Under the pieces are notes generated by a model. That model made no database searches. It was not told the DNA's origin and saw nothing but the letters and a program-made list of their open reading frames with translations. A stretch of 64,000 nt of DNA from Schaedlerella glycyrrhizinilytica_A. Its GTDB lineage: Bacteria; Bacillota; Clostridia; Lachnospirales; Lachnospiraceae. Below are positions 45,842 through 55,181 of the stretch, one piece after another. The stretch is taken from the NCBI RefSeq assembly GCF_042852765.1, contig NZ_AP031414.1; one strand, 5' to 3'. Every line of letters begins with the position of its first letter. The first letter of the stretch is position 1. Made by a program: the position numbers and the translations under genes.

Positions 45842-47791
45842 ATGAATGCTGGATATGTGCGTCTTTCAAGAGATGACGATAAGCGAAATTATGTTTCTAT
45901 AGAAAATCAGAAGTTAATTATCAATCAGTATGCATCTGACCATGGAATGGTTATTGACCGATGGTATGAAGATGACGGAGTATCAGGTTATATTTTTGAC
46001 AGACCAGGATTTCAACAGATGATGGCTGATTTAGATAAAGATATTGATACCGTATATGTGAAAGATTTCTCTCGTCTTGGCAGACATAATGCGAAGGTTC
46101 TTTTGCTTTTGGATGAATTTCAGGAACGGGGAAAACATCTCATTGTCATTGATGATAATTACGATTCTTTTGATTCCAGCGACGACACCATTGGAATTAA
46201 AACATGGTTCAATGAGCGTTATGTAAAAGATACCAGTAAGAAAATCAAAAGAGCGATCGGAGTCAGACAAAAAGAAGGCACTCTTATGACAAAACCACCT
46301 TTCGGATATTATCGGGATACGAAAGACAAAAGTATCATCAAAATCGTTCCCAAAGAGGCGGAATTTATCAAAATGGTTTACGATCTTTATATCTCCGGAT
46401 CCGGTTATCGCAAAATAGCAAATTATTTGACCGACCAGGGTATCCCAACGCCTTCTATGGTGCAGCGAGAACGAGAAATTGAAGAAGGTCGCATAAGTAA
46501 AAAGAAAGTCGCAACCATTTGGTCTGACAGCATGGTGAAAGAATTATTAGATAATGATTTTTACATTGGAACTTTTCGTTTAAGAAAACGTGCCAGAAAT
46601 ACAGTACATGGAAAGGATAAACGTGTTCCAAAAGAAGAACAGTGTATTTTTGAAGATCATCATCCGGCAATTATTGATAAAGCCACTTTTTCTCTTGTAC
46701 AGGAATTAAAGGAAAAGCGTAATCGCACGAATTATCGTGGAAGCAGGGGGAAATGGATTGGTTCAGAAATTCCCAATCCTTTTGGAAGCTGTTTGTTTTG
46801 TAAAGATTGTGGAAGTCGTTTGACACCGATTAAGCGTCAAACATCCAGCAGAGAAAGAAAATATTATATTTGTACTACCTATAATACAAAAGGTAGGCGG
46901 TATTGTGAGAAAGCGCATTTGATTGAGGAAAATGATTTGATGGAAGATGTGCTGAATTATATTAAACTGTGCAGAGAAGCACTTTGTGAAGTGATTTCCA
47001 CATATGATATGAGGGACTTTGAGGCAGAAAAGAAAACGCTGGCAGAAAAACGACAGAACCTTCAGGAAGAAATTCAAAACCGAAAAAATCAACTAAAGGT
47101 ACTTTTAACACAAAAAATAAAAGATTTGTCCATAGCATCTGAAAATGAGGATTTGATCCATGAAACCTATGATTCTATGCAAAAGGATTTACTGGCGCAG
47201 ATTCATGGTTTGGAGATGCAGGAAAAAGAACTGAACGAAACTACTATAGAAACACCGGATGTAAAGGACAAATTGAGAAACGCATTGGATGTAGTTGATA
47301 AAATCATTGCAGGTGGAACTCTTGACCGAAGAGATATTGAACTGTTGATTGAGAGAATTGACGTAGATAAAGAGGGAATGCCAGAAATTACTTTAAAATA
47401 TGGTTTGTCTGATTTAATCAATTACAGTCCTGCTGATGAGATGAATCGCCGGGAAAATACTGTAATCGCTCTTGTAATGAAGCTGATTACAGAAGATGAC
47501 CGTGGATATACATCTGCAAAATACTTGTCAGAACATATCACAGCATTGGGATTTAAGAAAACGAAACAAAGTATCTTACCTTATATCAATCTGATGAAAG
47601 AATTGGGAATTTTGGAAGATACGGATAATCCGCTGAAACCTTACAATGTTGTGAAAACAAAAGAAGAACTTGCGGTATTGATGCATCAATACCTGCCGGA
47701 TTTACCGGTTCAAATGACTTCGGAACAATTATCGGACAAATATTTACATTATAGAGATGGCGACAGGTGGCATGCCGCAAATGGTTTTTGA
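45842..47791 (+). CDS. Large serine recombinase (TnpX/TndX-like) of the integrated element
   Basis: This 649-aa protein starts at ATG 45842 with AGAAAGGATG upstream. The resolvase domain (1-150) has catalytic Ser9 in YVRLSRDDD and KDFSRLGR. The recombinase domain (about 165-290) and a zinc ribbon (CLFCKDCG, with later Cys) follow, then a coiled coil (380-450) and a TnpX-type C-terminal extension. The last codons, from R642 on, cross the AGGTGGC repeat, and H644-F649 are encoded by host DNA. In the excised circle the frame would instead run 25 codons into the left end. Confidence 0.95.
   Translation: MNAGYVRLSRDDDKRNYVSIENQKLIINQYASDHGMVIDRWYEDDGVSGYIFDRPGFQQMMADLDKDIDTVYVKDFSRLGRHNAKVLLLLDEFQERGKHLIVIDDNYDSFDSSDDTIGIKTWFNERYVKDTSKKIKRAIGVRQKEGTLMTKPPFGYYRDTKDKSIIKIVPKEAEFIKMVYDLYISGSGYRKIANYLTDQGIPTPSMVQREREIEEGRISKKKVATIWSDSMVKELLDNDFYIGTFRLRKRARNTVHGKDKRVPKEEQCIFEDHHPAIIDKATFSLVQELKEKRNRTNYRGSRGKWIGSEIPNPFGSCLFCKDCGSRLTPIKRQTSSRERKYYICTTYNTKGRRYCEKAHLIEENDLMEDVLNYIKLCREALCEVISTYDMRDFEAEKKTLAEKRQNLQEEIQNRKNQLKVLLTQKIKDLSIASENEDLIHETYDSMQKDLLAQIHGLEMQEKELNETTIETPDVKDKLRNALDVVDKIIAGGTLDRRDIELLIERIDVDKEGMPEITLKYGLSDLINYSPADEMNRRENTVIALVMKLITEDDRGYTSAKYLSEHITALGFKKTKQSILPYINLMKELGILEDTDNPLKPYNVVKTKEELAVLMHQYLPDLPVQMTSEQLSDKYLHYRDGDRWHAANGF
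47765..47771. repeat. Right copy of the 7-bp target repeat AGGTGGC (attR)
   Basis: It matches 38506-38512 and lies within the final codons of the recombinase gene. Host substrate-binding protein sequence resumes directly after it (ATGCCGCAAATGG). Confidence 0.82.
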
Positions 47792-48335
47792 ATATATTTT
47801 AAAACAGCACGGACTGGATCCGGTATCCGATCTTTCCATCAACCAGAATATTGACTTTGGTTCCACCGCAGCTGCCTTTTCGGAGGGAGAGGCTGATTAT
47901 ACCGTCGAATTTGAGCCAGGCGCCACCTCCCTCGAATCCGAAGGAAAAGGATATGTCGTCGCTTCTCTCGGAAAAGACAGCGGTTATGTCCCATACACTG
48001 CTTACAGTGCAAAACAGAGTTTTATCGAGGAACATCCTGATGTGATCCAGAGTTTCACAAATGCGCTTCAAAAAGGCATGGATTTTGTTCAGACACACAC
48101 ACCGGGAGAAATTGCCGAGGTGATCGAACCTCAGTTTCCTGAAACAGATTTGGATACGATCACAACGATCGTCACACGATACTATGAACAGAACACATGG
48201 AAAGCGGATCTGATCTTTCAGGAAGAAAGCTTTGAACTTCTTCAGGATATTTTGGAAGAAGCCGGCGAACTGGAAAAACGCGCCCCCTATGAGGATATTG
48301 TCACGACAGAATTTGCCGAAAAAGCTGTTAAATAA
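47765..48335 (+). pseudogene. 3' fragment of the interrupted ABC substrate-binding protein gene
   Basis: Read in the host frame, it continues from GGRKGG as GGMPQMVFEYILKQHGLDPV, IDFGSTAAAFSEGEADYTVEF and SYVPYTAY-type lines to FAEKAVK and a stop. This is the second lobe of an NMT1/SsuA-like binding protein (about 190 residues). The fragment has its own ATGs, but no ribosome site appropriate for a separate protein. Precise excision of both elements would restore the gene if the left part is intact. Confidence 0.87.
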
Positions 48336-48385
48336 TATTTCTGTTTCTTACCATTCCGTTCCTTTCAATCGGTCTGGGCATGTGG

Positions 48386-48422
48386 AAGCTGCATCTGTGT
48401 AAAATCGGATGCAGCTTTTTGA
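48386..48422 (+). terminator. Terminator after the substrate-binding protein gene
   Basis: AAGCTGCATC (48386-48395) and GATGCAGCTT (48408-48417) form a perfect 10-bp stem with a 12-nt loop, followed by TTTTG. It ends the transport gene transcript. Confidence 0.85.
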
Positions 48423-48571
48423 CGGATCAGTCCTAAAAAAATATCCGTCACATTTTTTTGGAAGTTTGTTAACATCCTATTCAAATTTATATCACAGTTT
48501 CTACACAAGTAAACGATATACTAAGATTGTTCAAAGATAAGAACACTTTTTCATAAACTTTTTCCCCCTTA

Positions 48572-48600
48572 GAGTCACAGCAATGTGGCTCTTCCTTTTT
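48572..48600 (+). terminator. Second hairpin with T-run
   Basis: GAGTCACA-GCAA-TGTGGCTC (one G-U pair in RNA) is followed by TTCCTTTTT on the plus strand. No gene ends between this and the previous terminator, so it may end a short noncoding transcript. The rest of 48336-48704 shows nothing else. Confidence 0.55.
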
Positions 48601-48704
48601 GCACTTTTTTACTTGCCCCTTTTTCTTGTCTTGTGGTACTATATTCAACAACGCCGTTTCCCTTACAAGCGGCATAAAATCCAGAAGAAAGAAGGTATCC
48701 CCCT

Positions 48705-48998
48705 ATGATCGATAAAAAACTGATCCCTGTCGGAGGGCTGAAAAAAGAACCTTTTTCCGGAAGCCACGACGGCATGCGTTATTTTTTTCGTTGCGATGAA
48801 AGCAAAGAGACATTCTCTGTATTTGTCTATCCGGAACCATGGAGTTTTGACCGCACCCCCGATGATGAAAAACAATGTTCATCCTTTCCGATGACCGATG
48901 CTGGTATGGATGAAGCAATTTCCTGGCTTTTTTCCATATACGAATCTCAAAAAGATCGATGGCAGAATGCAAAAAAAAACTGTATGCATGTTTTGTAA
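48705..48998 (+). CDS. Hypothetical host protein
   Basis: This 97-aa soluble protein starts at ATG 48705 with AGAAAGAAGG upstream. It is aromatic and mixed-charge (KEPFSGSHDGMRYFFRCDES, then FSVFVYPEPWSFDRTPDDEK), ending in a helix WLFSIYESQKDRW. No family is recognised. It is monocistronic, with no partner genes. Confidence 0.65.
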   Translation: MIDKKLIPVGGLKKEPFSGSHDGMRYFFRCDESKETFSVFVYPEPWSFDRTPDDEKQCSSFPMTDAGMDEAISWLFSIYESQKDRWQNAKKNCMHVL

Positions 48999-49269
48999 GT
49001 TTCATTTCTTTCGTTGAAATTAAGAATTTTCATAATTTCTTCCGTATCTTGTCACAGGTGATTCACATTTCATTGCTATGATAATACCATCATCAGAGAA
49101 CAGAGATGTATACACATCTTGTCCACTGATCATATCAAAACAGAAGACAATGGCTGTGGATACAGACATGTATTTACGGTCATTGGACTTCGCCTAAAAA
49201 TTGCAAATTCACGATAATAACAAACAGTGGAGATTGAACTTGATTTTCTCTCTTCTTCCTTTATAAAGA

Positions 49270-49303
49270 CGCCGGCAGATACGGATTTCTCCATCTGCCG
49301 GCG
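49270..49303 (-). terminator. Strong GC-rich hairpin, terminator-like
   Basis: CGCCGGCAGAT (49270-49280) and ATCTGCCGGCG (49293-49303) form a perfect 11-bp stem. A short T-containing tail follows on the minus strand (TCTTTAT) and CCCTTATTATT on the plus strand. It lies downstream of the DUF975 gene. The interval 48999-49381 contains no other recognisable feature. Confidence 0.65.
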
Positions 49304-49381
49304 GCCCTTATTATTATAATCTTGTTCCAGCGTCCGTGCACAAGGGGAAATACGCCTCAAATCACGTAATTTCGACGCTAT

Positions 49382-50107
49382 TTAACGGATATATCCATTC
49401 TGATATGCCATCGTGCGGTTCACACTGTATAATTCGGCGATCGTAGCCTCATAATATGGTCCCGAATAAAATATACCAACAATTCCAAAGCTCAGCATTT
49501 CTAAAATTCTCCATCCGATAAAGGTCAGATCCAACACGAATGCGTTCATTTTCTGTCCCATCATCATTCTTTTGCTGATCAAAAATGCTTCCTGACGCTC
49601 CATCTCCGGATTTTCTGCTAATATATACGGGATCATCAGATATTCATAGTGTTTGATGATCCCCGGTACGATCAATAAAAGTGTCCAGAGTCCCTCATAC
49701 AATTGTTTTAAAAACATAGTCAGAACCAATTTCCCGTAATTTCCCGATTTGAATCCAAATCCGAGCATTCCTGCTGAAGGATTCTCTGTCTGGTTCATGA
49801 TAAAGAAGCGGCATCCCCCGATTTTCAATACATTTCCCACAAAAATATCCAGGAAAAAGAAAATCAGTCCGATAATGCCTGCCACAGCCGCTACGATCAT
49901 CATTGCTGCCGCAAAGGCGAGAGAATCTCCGCCGCCCCAGTAATATTGATACTCCTCATACGCATTGCTGTATCCCGATGCTCTTCCCGCTGCCATTCCG
50001 GCGCTTCCGCCAAAAATCGCCATTACAAAACCAACCAGGACCGCCGACCAGTAATTCTTCTGAAACGCACCTTTTGCACGCATTTTCAATTCTGCACTTG
50101 TCCACAT
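49382..50107 (-). CDS. DUF975 family membrane protein
   Basis: This 241-aa integral membrane protein starts at ATG 50107 with AAGGAGGAC upstream. It has the DUF975 hallmarks: a start of WTSAELKMRAKGAFQKNYWSAVLVGFV, a Gly/Tyr-rich extracytoplasmic loop (residues 40-60) and four or five transmembrane helices. The conserved cytosolic part LIVPGIIKHYEYLMIPYILAENPEMERQEAFLISKRMM comes next. The family is broad in Firmicutes and its function is unknown. Confidence 0.85.
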   Translation of the reverse strand: MWTSAELKMRAKGAFQKNYWSAVLVGFVMAIFGGSAGMAAGRASGYSNAYEEYQYYWGGGDSLAFAAAMMIVAAVAGIIGLIFFFLDIFVGNVLKIGGCRFFIMNQTENPSAGMLGFGFKSGNYGKLVLTMFLKQLYEGLWTLLLIVPGIIKHYEYLMIPYILAENPEMERQEAFLISKRMMMGQKMNAFVLDLTFIGWRILEMLSFGIVGIFYSGPYYEATIAELYSVNRTMAYQNGYIR

Positions 50108-50259
50108 AAAAAGATGTCCTCCTTTTCCGTTTCCTACATTTTACATAGCGTCGTTGTACTGGGAACAATATGCCCTTTGTATATTGACACTAGTATTATC
50201 TTATCACATTTTTTTAAGGAAGACATCTTTATTTACACTATTTTTTGTAAAATTATCTT

Positions 50260-52830
50260 CTATTTTGCAGCTTTTTTCTTTTTTTCATACGGCGTATTGT
50301 GGATCGGAAGTTTCGTCTGAAACTCTCCCTGCAGTTTATAATATGCGCCCACGATTGCCGGTGCTGTCGGAATGGACGTGATCTCCCCGATTCCGATCGC
50401 TCCGTATCCCGGCTCCACGCCCGGTTTCTCTACAATGATCGACTCGATCTCCGGCACTTTATCCGCTTTGAAAAGTCCCAGTGTGCCATACCGTGATACC
50501 GGTCTTCCCTCTTTAATCTCATACTGCTCGGTCAGCGCATAGCCCATACTCATGACGATGCCGCCCTCGATCTGCCCTTCCACACTGATCGGATTCACTG
50601 CTTTTCCGACATCATGTGCGCCGATCATCTTCTTGATCGTACCGTCTTCATTGAGCACACAGACCTGAGTCGCATATCCGTAAGCGACATGAGATACCGG
50701 ATTCGGCACGTCGCTTCCCATCTTATCGGTTTTTCCGAGATATTCTCCGTAATACTCGGTTCCGTTCAGTTCTTCCAGTGTTTTTCCGCTCAACGCCTCT
50801 TTCAGCTTTAACGCTGCACGTTTTGCCGCCTCTCCGGTCAGCAATGTCTGTCTGGATCCCGACGTTGTACCGGAATCGGGAGAATTCGATGTATTCGGTC
50901 TGCAATACATGATCTGTTCATAATCCAGTTCTGCGGTCTGGGAAACAACCTGCGTCAACACCGTTCCCAATCCCTGACCGATACAGGATGCTCCGGCGTG
51001 GATCTCTGCCTTTCCGTCTTTGATAACAAGACGGCAGCGTCCCCAGTCCGGAAGCCCGACTCCTACGCCGGCATTTTTCATCGCACATGCAATTCCGACA
51101 TACGGTTCGGTATCAAACACTTCCTTGACAGCTTCCAATGTCTCCGCCACTCCCGTAGACGGATCCGCAATCTGACCGTTCGGAAGCACCTGCCCCGGAC
51201 GGATCGCATTGCGGTATCGGATCTCCCACGGAGTGATGCCGACTTTCTCTGCAAGCAGGTTCAAATTCATCTCCGAACCAAAGCAAGTCTGTGTCACACC
51301 AAATCCCCGGAACGCGCCGGCCGGCGGATTGTTCGTGTATACCGCGGTTCCGTCAATATCGATGACCTGAAAATTGTACGGTCCTGCCGCATGGGTACAT
51401 GCTCGCTGGAGAACCGGTCCGCCCAATGAAGCATACGCTCCGGTGTCTGCCACAACAACCGCTTTCATTGCTGTCAGATAGCCGTTCTCGTCACATGCCG
51501 TCGTAATGTCCATCCACATCGGGTGACGTTTCGGATGGATCGTGATACTCTCCTGTCTAGACAATTTCACTTTTACGATCCGTTTCGTCAGATATGCGAT
51601 CAGCGCCGCGTGATGCTGTACGCTGACGTCTTCTTTTCCACCGAATCCGCCGCCGACTAATTTATTTTCCACGATCACTTTCTCCGGCGGCAATCCCAGC
51701 ATGATACAGCATTCTTTCTGTGTATCATAAATGCCCTGATCTGTCGAATAGATGAATACCCCATCCTCATCGAACGGCATAGCCACCGCACACTCCGGCT
51801 CCAAAAATGCATGTTCCGTCCAAGGCGTTTCATAATGCTGCGTCACTTTATATTTGGAGTTTGCGATCACTTCATCCGCATTTCCGCGTACGAGATGCTC
51901 ATGTGCCAAGATATTTCCGGACTGATGCACAAGCGGCGCATCTTCTTTCATCGCATCAAACGGATCCAGCACCGGCTCATACACTTCGTAATCCACTTTG
52001 ACAAGGCTCTTAGCCTGCTCCAGGACCTCCGGCGTCTCAGCTGCGATCAGACAGATCGCGTCTCCGACATAATGGGTCACGTTTCCGATCGGGATCATCG
52101 TATCCCAATCATGTTTCAAATGTCCGACTTTCACGTCTCCCGGAACATCATCCGCAGTAAATACGCCGATCACACCGTCCAGCGCTTTCGCTTCTTCGGC
52201 ATGGATCGCCAGCACTTTTGCACGCGGATATTCTGCGCGTACCGCGCTTCCGTAGATCATGCCGTCCAGATAAATATCGTCCGGATATTCTCCGGTACCC
52301 AATACTTTTTCTGCTGCGTCCACACGCTGGATCTTATCTCCAACTTTTGTAATACCGCTATTTTCCGATACCGGAAGATTTTCACGGAAAATTTTTCCGC
52401 TCAGCAAAATACCCTCGATAATCTTTTTGTACCCGGTACAGCGGCAGATATTATTGCGGATCGCCGCTACAACTTCCAATCGGGTCGGATCCGGATTCAC
52501 ATCTAGAAGCCCTTTCGCACACATGACCATACCCGGGATACAAAAACCACACTGAACGGCTCCGACTGCGCCAAATGCATACGCATACACTTCTTTTTCC
52601 CGTTCCGAGAGTCCCTCCACCGTCACGATCGATTTTCCCTCCATTTTGGAGATCATCGGGATGCAGGCCCTTGTTGTCTTTCCGTCCACCAAAACTGTAC
52701 AAGTTCCGCAGGCGCCCTGACTGCATCCGTCTTTGACGGAAGTCAGGTGCAGGTCATCCCTCAAAAAGCGCATCAGCTTTTTGTCTGTTTCTGCTTCATA
52801 CATTTTTCCGTTTACCTGAACCGTATACAT
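50260..52830 (-). CDS. xdh: Selenium-dependent xanthine dehydrogenase, fused 2Fe-2S and molybdopterin subunits
   Basis: This 856-aa protein starts at ATG 52830 (YTVQVNGKMYEAETDKKLMRFLRDDL) with GAAGGGAAGGG upstream. Residues 1-155 carry the two [2Fe-2S] sites (DGCSQGACGTCTV; QCGFCIPG and CRCTGY). Residues 170-850 are the molybdopterin-binding chain (GGGFGGKEDVSVQHHAALIAY; GAFRGFGVTQ; ASCIGQGLGT; GAIGIGEI). There is no FAD domain, so electrons must pass to a partner such as YgfK. It hydroxylates purines. The maturation genes lie directly upstream in the operon. Confidence 0.92.
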   Translation of the reverse strand: MYTVQVNGKMYEAETDKKLMRFLRDDLHLTSVKDGCSQGACGTCTVLVDGKTTRACIPMISKMEGKSIVTVEGLSEREKEVYAYAFGAVGAVQCGFCIPGMVMCAKGLLDVNPDPTRLEVVAAIRNNICRCTGYKKIIEGILLSGKIFRENLPVSENSGITKVGDKIQRVDAAEKVLGTGEYPDDIYLDGMIYGSAVRAEYPRAKVLAIHAEEAKALDGVIGVFTADDVPGDVKVGHLKHDWDTMIPIGNVTHYVGDAICLIAAETPEVLEQAKSLVKVDYEVYEPVLDPFDAMKEDAPLVHQSGNILAHEHLVRGNADEVIANSKYKVTQHYETPWTEHAFLEPECAVAMPFDEDGVFIYSTDQGIYDTQKECCIMLGLPPEKVIVENKLVGGGFGGKEDVSVQHHAALIAYLTKRIVKVKLSRQESITIHPKRHPMWMDITTACDENGYLTAMKAVVVADTGAYASLGGPVLQRACTHAAGPYNFQVIDIDGTAVYTNNPPAGAFRGFGVTQTCFGSEMNLNLLAEKVGITPWEIRYRNAIRPGQVLPNGQIADPSTGVAETLEAVKEVFDTEPYVGIACAMKNAGVGVGLPDWGRCRLVIKDGKAEIHAGASCIGQGLGTVLTQVVSQTAELDYEQIMYCRPNTSNSPDSGTTSGSRQTLLTGEAAKRAALKLKEALSGKTLEELNGTEYYGEYLGKTDKMGSDVPNPVSHVAYGYATQVCVLNEDGTIKKMIGAHDVGKAVNPISVEGQIEGGIVMSMGYALTEQYEIKEGRPVSRYGTLGLFKADKVPEIESIIVEKPGVEPGYGAIGIGEITSIPTAPAIVGAYYKLQGEFQTKLPIHNTPYEKKKKAAK

Positions 52831-52910
52831 ATTACCCTTCCCTTCTTTCGGATTTCCCTGCGGAATTCCTTTTTCCGGTTTCTTTATTTCCTGTTTTATT
52901 TTTATGCAGA

Positions 52911-54266
52911 TCAAAAAAGATCCGACCTCCGGTCAATATCTCTCAACTCTTCTTCTCTTGTCTCCACACACAGACATTTTTCCCGGTGCTTTTCCATCAC
53001 TGCACGTCCGCCAACATCGCCGCTCAGTTCCTCCAACTCTGAAAAATATGCCCGATCCCAGAGCACCGGATTTCCCATCCTGTTTTCATGCGCGGATACA
53101 AGGATCATCCCCGGTCTGTTGATGGCAAGCCGCATCAGCCCCATCATCGTTGCCAGACTTAAGCCCGGCTGATCGCAAACGCAGAACAAAACGCCTTTTA
53201 CGTCCAGCTCTATCGACTTGCATTTCTCCAGTCCCAATTTCAGTGAGTGAGAAATTCCCAGTTCCGGCTGATGATTCGCCACGGTACAGACCCCGAGCGC
53301 TTCCGCCGCTTCCGCGATCTCCTCATATCCGGTCACCAGGATCCTTGGAAATGCGCCAAGTCCTGCCAGCTTATCGAGCATATGGCAATATAATGGTTTT
53401 CCCTGTACATCCGCCAGCAGCTTATTGCTCCCGAATCGGGAGGCATTTCCCGCCGCAAGTACGATCACTGCGTACTTCCGGCAGATCCGTTCAAACTGTA
53501 CGACCGCTTCCAGCACGCCCCCGCCGATCGCACGCGCTTTGTCGGAAATCGTAAAACAATGACTGACTTCGCACCTTGCATCGATGTCTCCGATCTTCAG
53601 ATCCTTTTCTACGACCACACCGCGCTGAAGCATTCCGCGGACGATTCCCGTCATCTTCGCATACACAGGTTCGCCTCCGGTATAAGCAACGATCTCCCCT
53701 TTCTGAACAAGATCCCCGATCGCTGCAACCGGCTCCATCACACCTGCCGCCGTCGATTTTAGCAGCCGTTCGATCGTATAACCGCCCACATCTCCCGGAA
53801 TCCCCGTATTGGGAATTGCCGTTCCTCGAAAGATCACACTTCCCAATGTATGTCCCCGTTTTGTTTCTATGACGCAATGACAGTCTTCTCCTGCCGTAAA
53901 TCCCGGTCCGACGCCGATCACAAACGGCGCGTCCGTCACCTCTGTTCCCAGATTTTTCTTGGCAAGGATCGCATCGATCAAAACATCCGGCTGATACACG
54001 GTACGGATCGCAGCATGCGGATCTACCAATACCGGGATTTTTCCCTGCTGCTGCACTTTTCGGATTTCTTCCGGCGTCTGTGCCCGCACACCGGTGATCC
54101 CCTCCACCACCGCTTCGCCCTCATAGACCGCTCTGGAAAATGCGACCATTCTCCTCACAGTCAGCGGCGCTTCGATCTCCGTCATTAAGATCGGATATCC
54201 ACAGTGATGCAGACGCACCGCAATTCCCGTCGCCAGATCCCCTGCGCCTTTGATCAATATTTTCAT
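52911..54266 (-). CDS. YqeB-MocA fusion, selenium-dependent molybdenum hydroxylase maturation protein
   Basis: This 451-aa fusion has residues 1-262 as the EF2563/YqeB family (KILIKGAGDLATGIAVRLHHCGYPILMTE ... AIGGGVLEAV). Residues 265-451 are a MocA/YgfJ nucleotidyltransferase (VIVLAAGNASRFGSNKLLADVQGKPLYCHMLDKL; CDQPGLS). MocA-type domains attach CMP to molybdopterin, and YqeB is tied to the labile selenium cofactor. The two are separate genes in many genomes. It lies 28 bp after YqeC and 80 bp before the hydroxylase. Confidence 0.9.
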   Translation of the reverse strand: MKILIKGAGDLATGIAVRLHHCGYPILMTEIEAPLTVRRMVAFSRAVYEGEAVVEGITGVRAQTPEEIRKVQQQGKIPVLVDPHAAIRTVYQPDVLIDAILAKKNLGTEVTDAPFVIGVGPGFTAGEDCHCVIETKRGHTLGSVIFRGTAIPNTGIPGDVGGYTIERLLKSTAAGVMEPVAAIGDLVQKGEIVAYTGGEPVYAKMTGIVRGMLQRGVVVEKDLKIGDIDARCEVSHCFTISDKARAIGGGVLEAVVQFERICRKYAVIVLAAGNASRFGSNKLLADVQGKPLYCHMLDKLAGLGAFPRILVTGYEEIAEAAEALGVCTVANHQPELGISHSLKLGLEKCKSIELDVKGVLFCVCDQPGLSLATMMGLMRLAINRPGMILVSAHENRMGNPVLWDRAYFSELEELSGDVGGRAVMEKHREKCLCVETREEELRDIDRRSDLF

Positions 54267-54294
54267 ATTCCGTCAATCCCCTTTTGCCTTAATT

Positions 54295-55110
54295 TTACTG
54301 TTTCTGCACAAGCCTTTCCGATCGTTCGTTTTCCTCTGAGGAAGTGATCAAAATCCGGCGGTTCCCGTATCGTTCCAATTCCCGGCATACTTCTTCTGCC
54401 GATTCTTTTCTTTGATCGGTATCCGCTTTGTTTAAGATCACCCAATGTTCCATGCCTCTTAGGACTCCTTTGCATCCGCCGTTTCCATCCGCCGAGATTT
54501 TTGCGAGATCTGCCGCCTCCAGCCTGTCTGTTTCCCGTTTTCCAAGTATCTCTGCTGCCAGTTCCGCCCGAAAACAACAATCACAGATTCTTTGTCCGAT
54601 GGCATCCAGACCATATACACTGCATACCGTCGTCGTTCGGGGAACGATCACCGGTTCATGCGCTGCCGGTACTTTACACGGCATCCGTCTTGCACCGTCT
54701 GCCTCCACGATCACAGGAACTCCCAATTCACAGATTTCTTTAAAAAATACTTCGGAAACGGCTTTCATTTTCTGTATCTGCCGGCTCGCTCCGAACGCTT
54801 CCTTTTTCTGCCGTTTTGTCATCGGGATCCCGACCCAGACCTGTCCGTACTGCCTCCTGATCTGCTGTAATTTTTCCGTGGATTCTTCCAACAGAAACCA
54901 CGGCTGATCCCAGATCGCCAGATGGGTAGAAGTCGTCACAACAGCCGGATTCCCAACTTCCTTATATTCATATGCCAAATGCAGAGCGGTCGTTGTCTTC
55001 CCCCCTGCACCTGTAATGGATAGGATCGGGGAGACGCTGCTCTCCAGCCGGAGAGCTTCCCGATAACTCTTTTTTTCTGTCAGTCTTCTGGATTCATAAC
55101 TTAAAATCAT
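54295..55110 (-). CDS. yqeC: Selenium cofactor biosynthesis protein YqeC
   Basis: This 271-aa P-loop protein has SITGAGGKTTTALHLAYEY (residues about 31-49, Walker A), TTSTHLAIWDQPW, PVIVEADGARRMPCKVPAAHEPVIV and VILNKADT. It matches the YqeC family found only with selenium-dependent molybdenum hydroxylases. The exact reaction is not settled. It lies between YgfK and the YqeB-MocA fusion, in the same direction. Confidence 0.9.
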   Translation of the reverse strand: MILSYESRRLTEKKSYREALRLESSVSPILSITGAGGKTTTALHLAYEYKEVGNPAVVTTSTHLAIWDQPWFLLEESTEKLQQIRRQYGQVWVGIPMTKRQKKEAFGASRQIQKMKAVSEVFFKEICELGVPVIVEADGARRMPCKVPAAHEPVIVPRTTTVCSVYGLDAIGQRICDCCFRAELAAEILGKRETDRLEAADLAKISADGNGGCKGVLRGMEHWVILNKADTDQRKESAEEVCRELERYGNRRILITSSEENERSERLVQKQ

Positions 55111-55181
55111 GTTTGTCTCCCCGATCTCTGTCTCTTTTGCAGACAGAGGGCCTATGCCCTCTTATCCGCCGTCATTCTATT

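Larger units (their letters stand above)
38506..47771. mobile_element. Integrated Tn4451/TnpX-like element with SirTM cargo (about 9.26 kb)
   Basis: The ends are defined by the 7-bp direct repeat AGGTGGC at 38506-38512 and 47765-47771. Removing one copy and everything between rejoins the host frame as ...GGRKGG-MPQMVFEYILKQ..., so insertion was precise. The right end carries the recombinase gene, as in Tn4451-type elements. It also encodes RepA_N-like and DnaC-like proteins. No relaxase gene is seen, so any transfer would need help. Confidence 0.88.

Noticed and set aside
51811..52506. Long plus-strand frame opposite the xanthine dehydrogenase gene
   Set aside because: It is a codon-bias shadow of a well-conserved gene, with no ribosome site.
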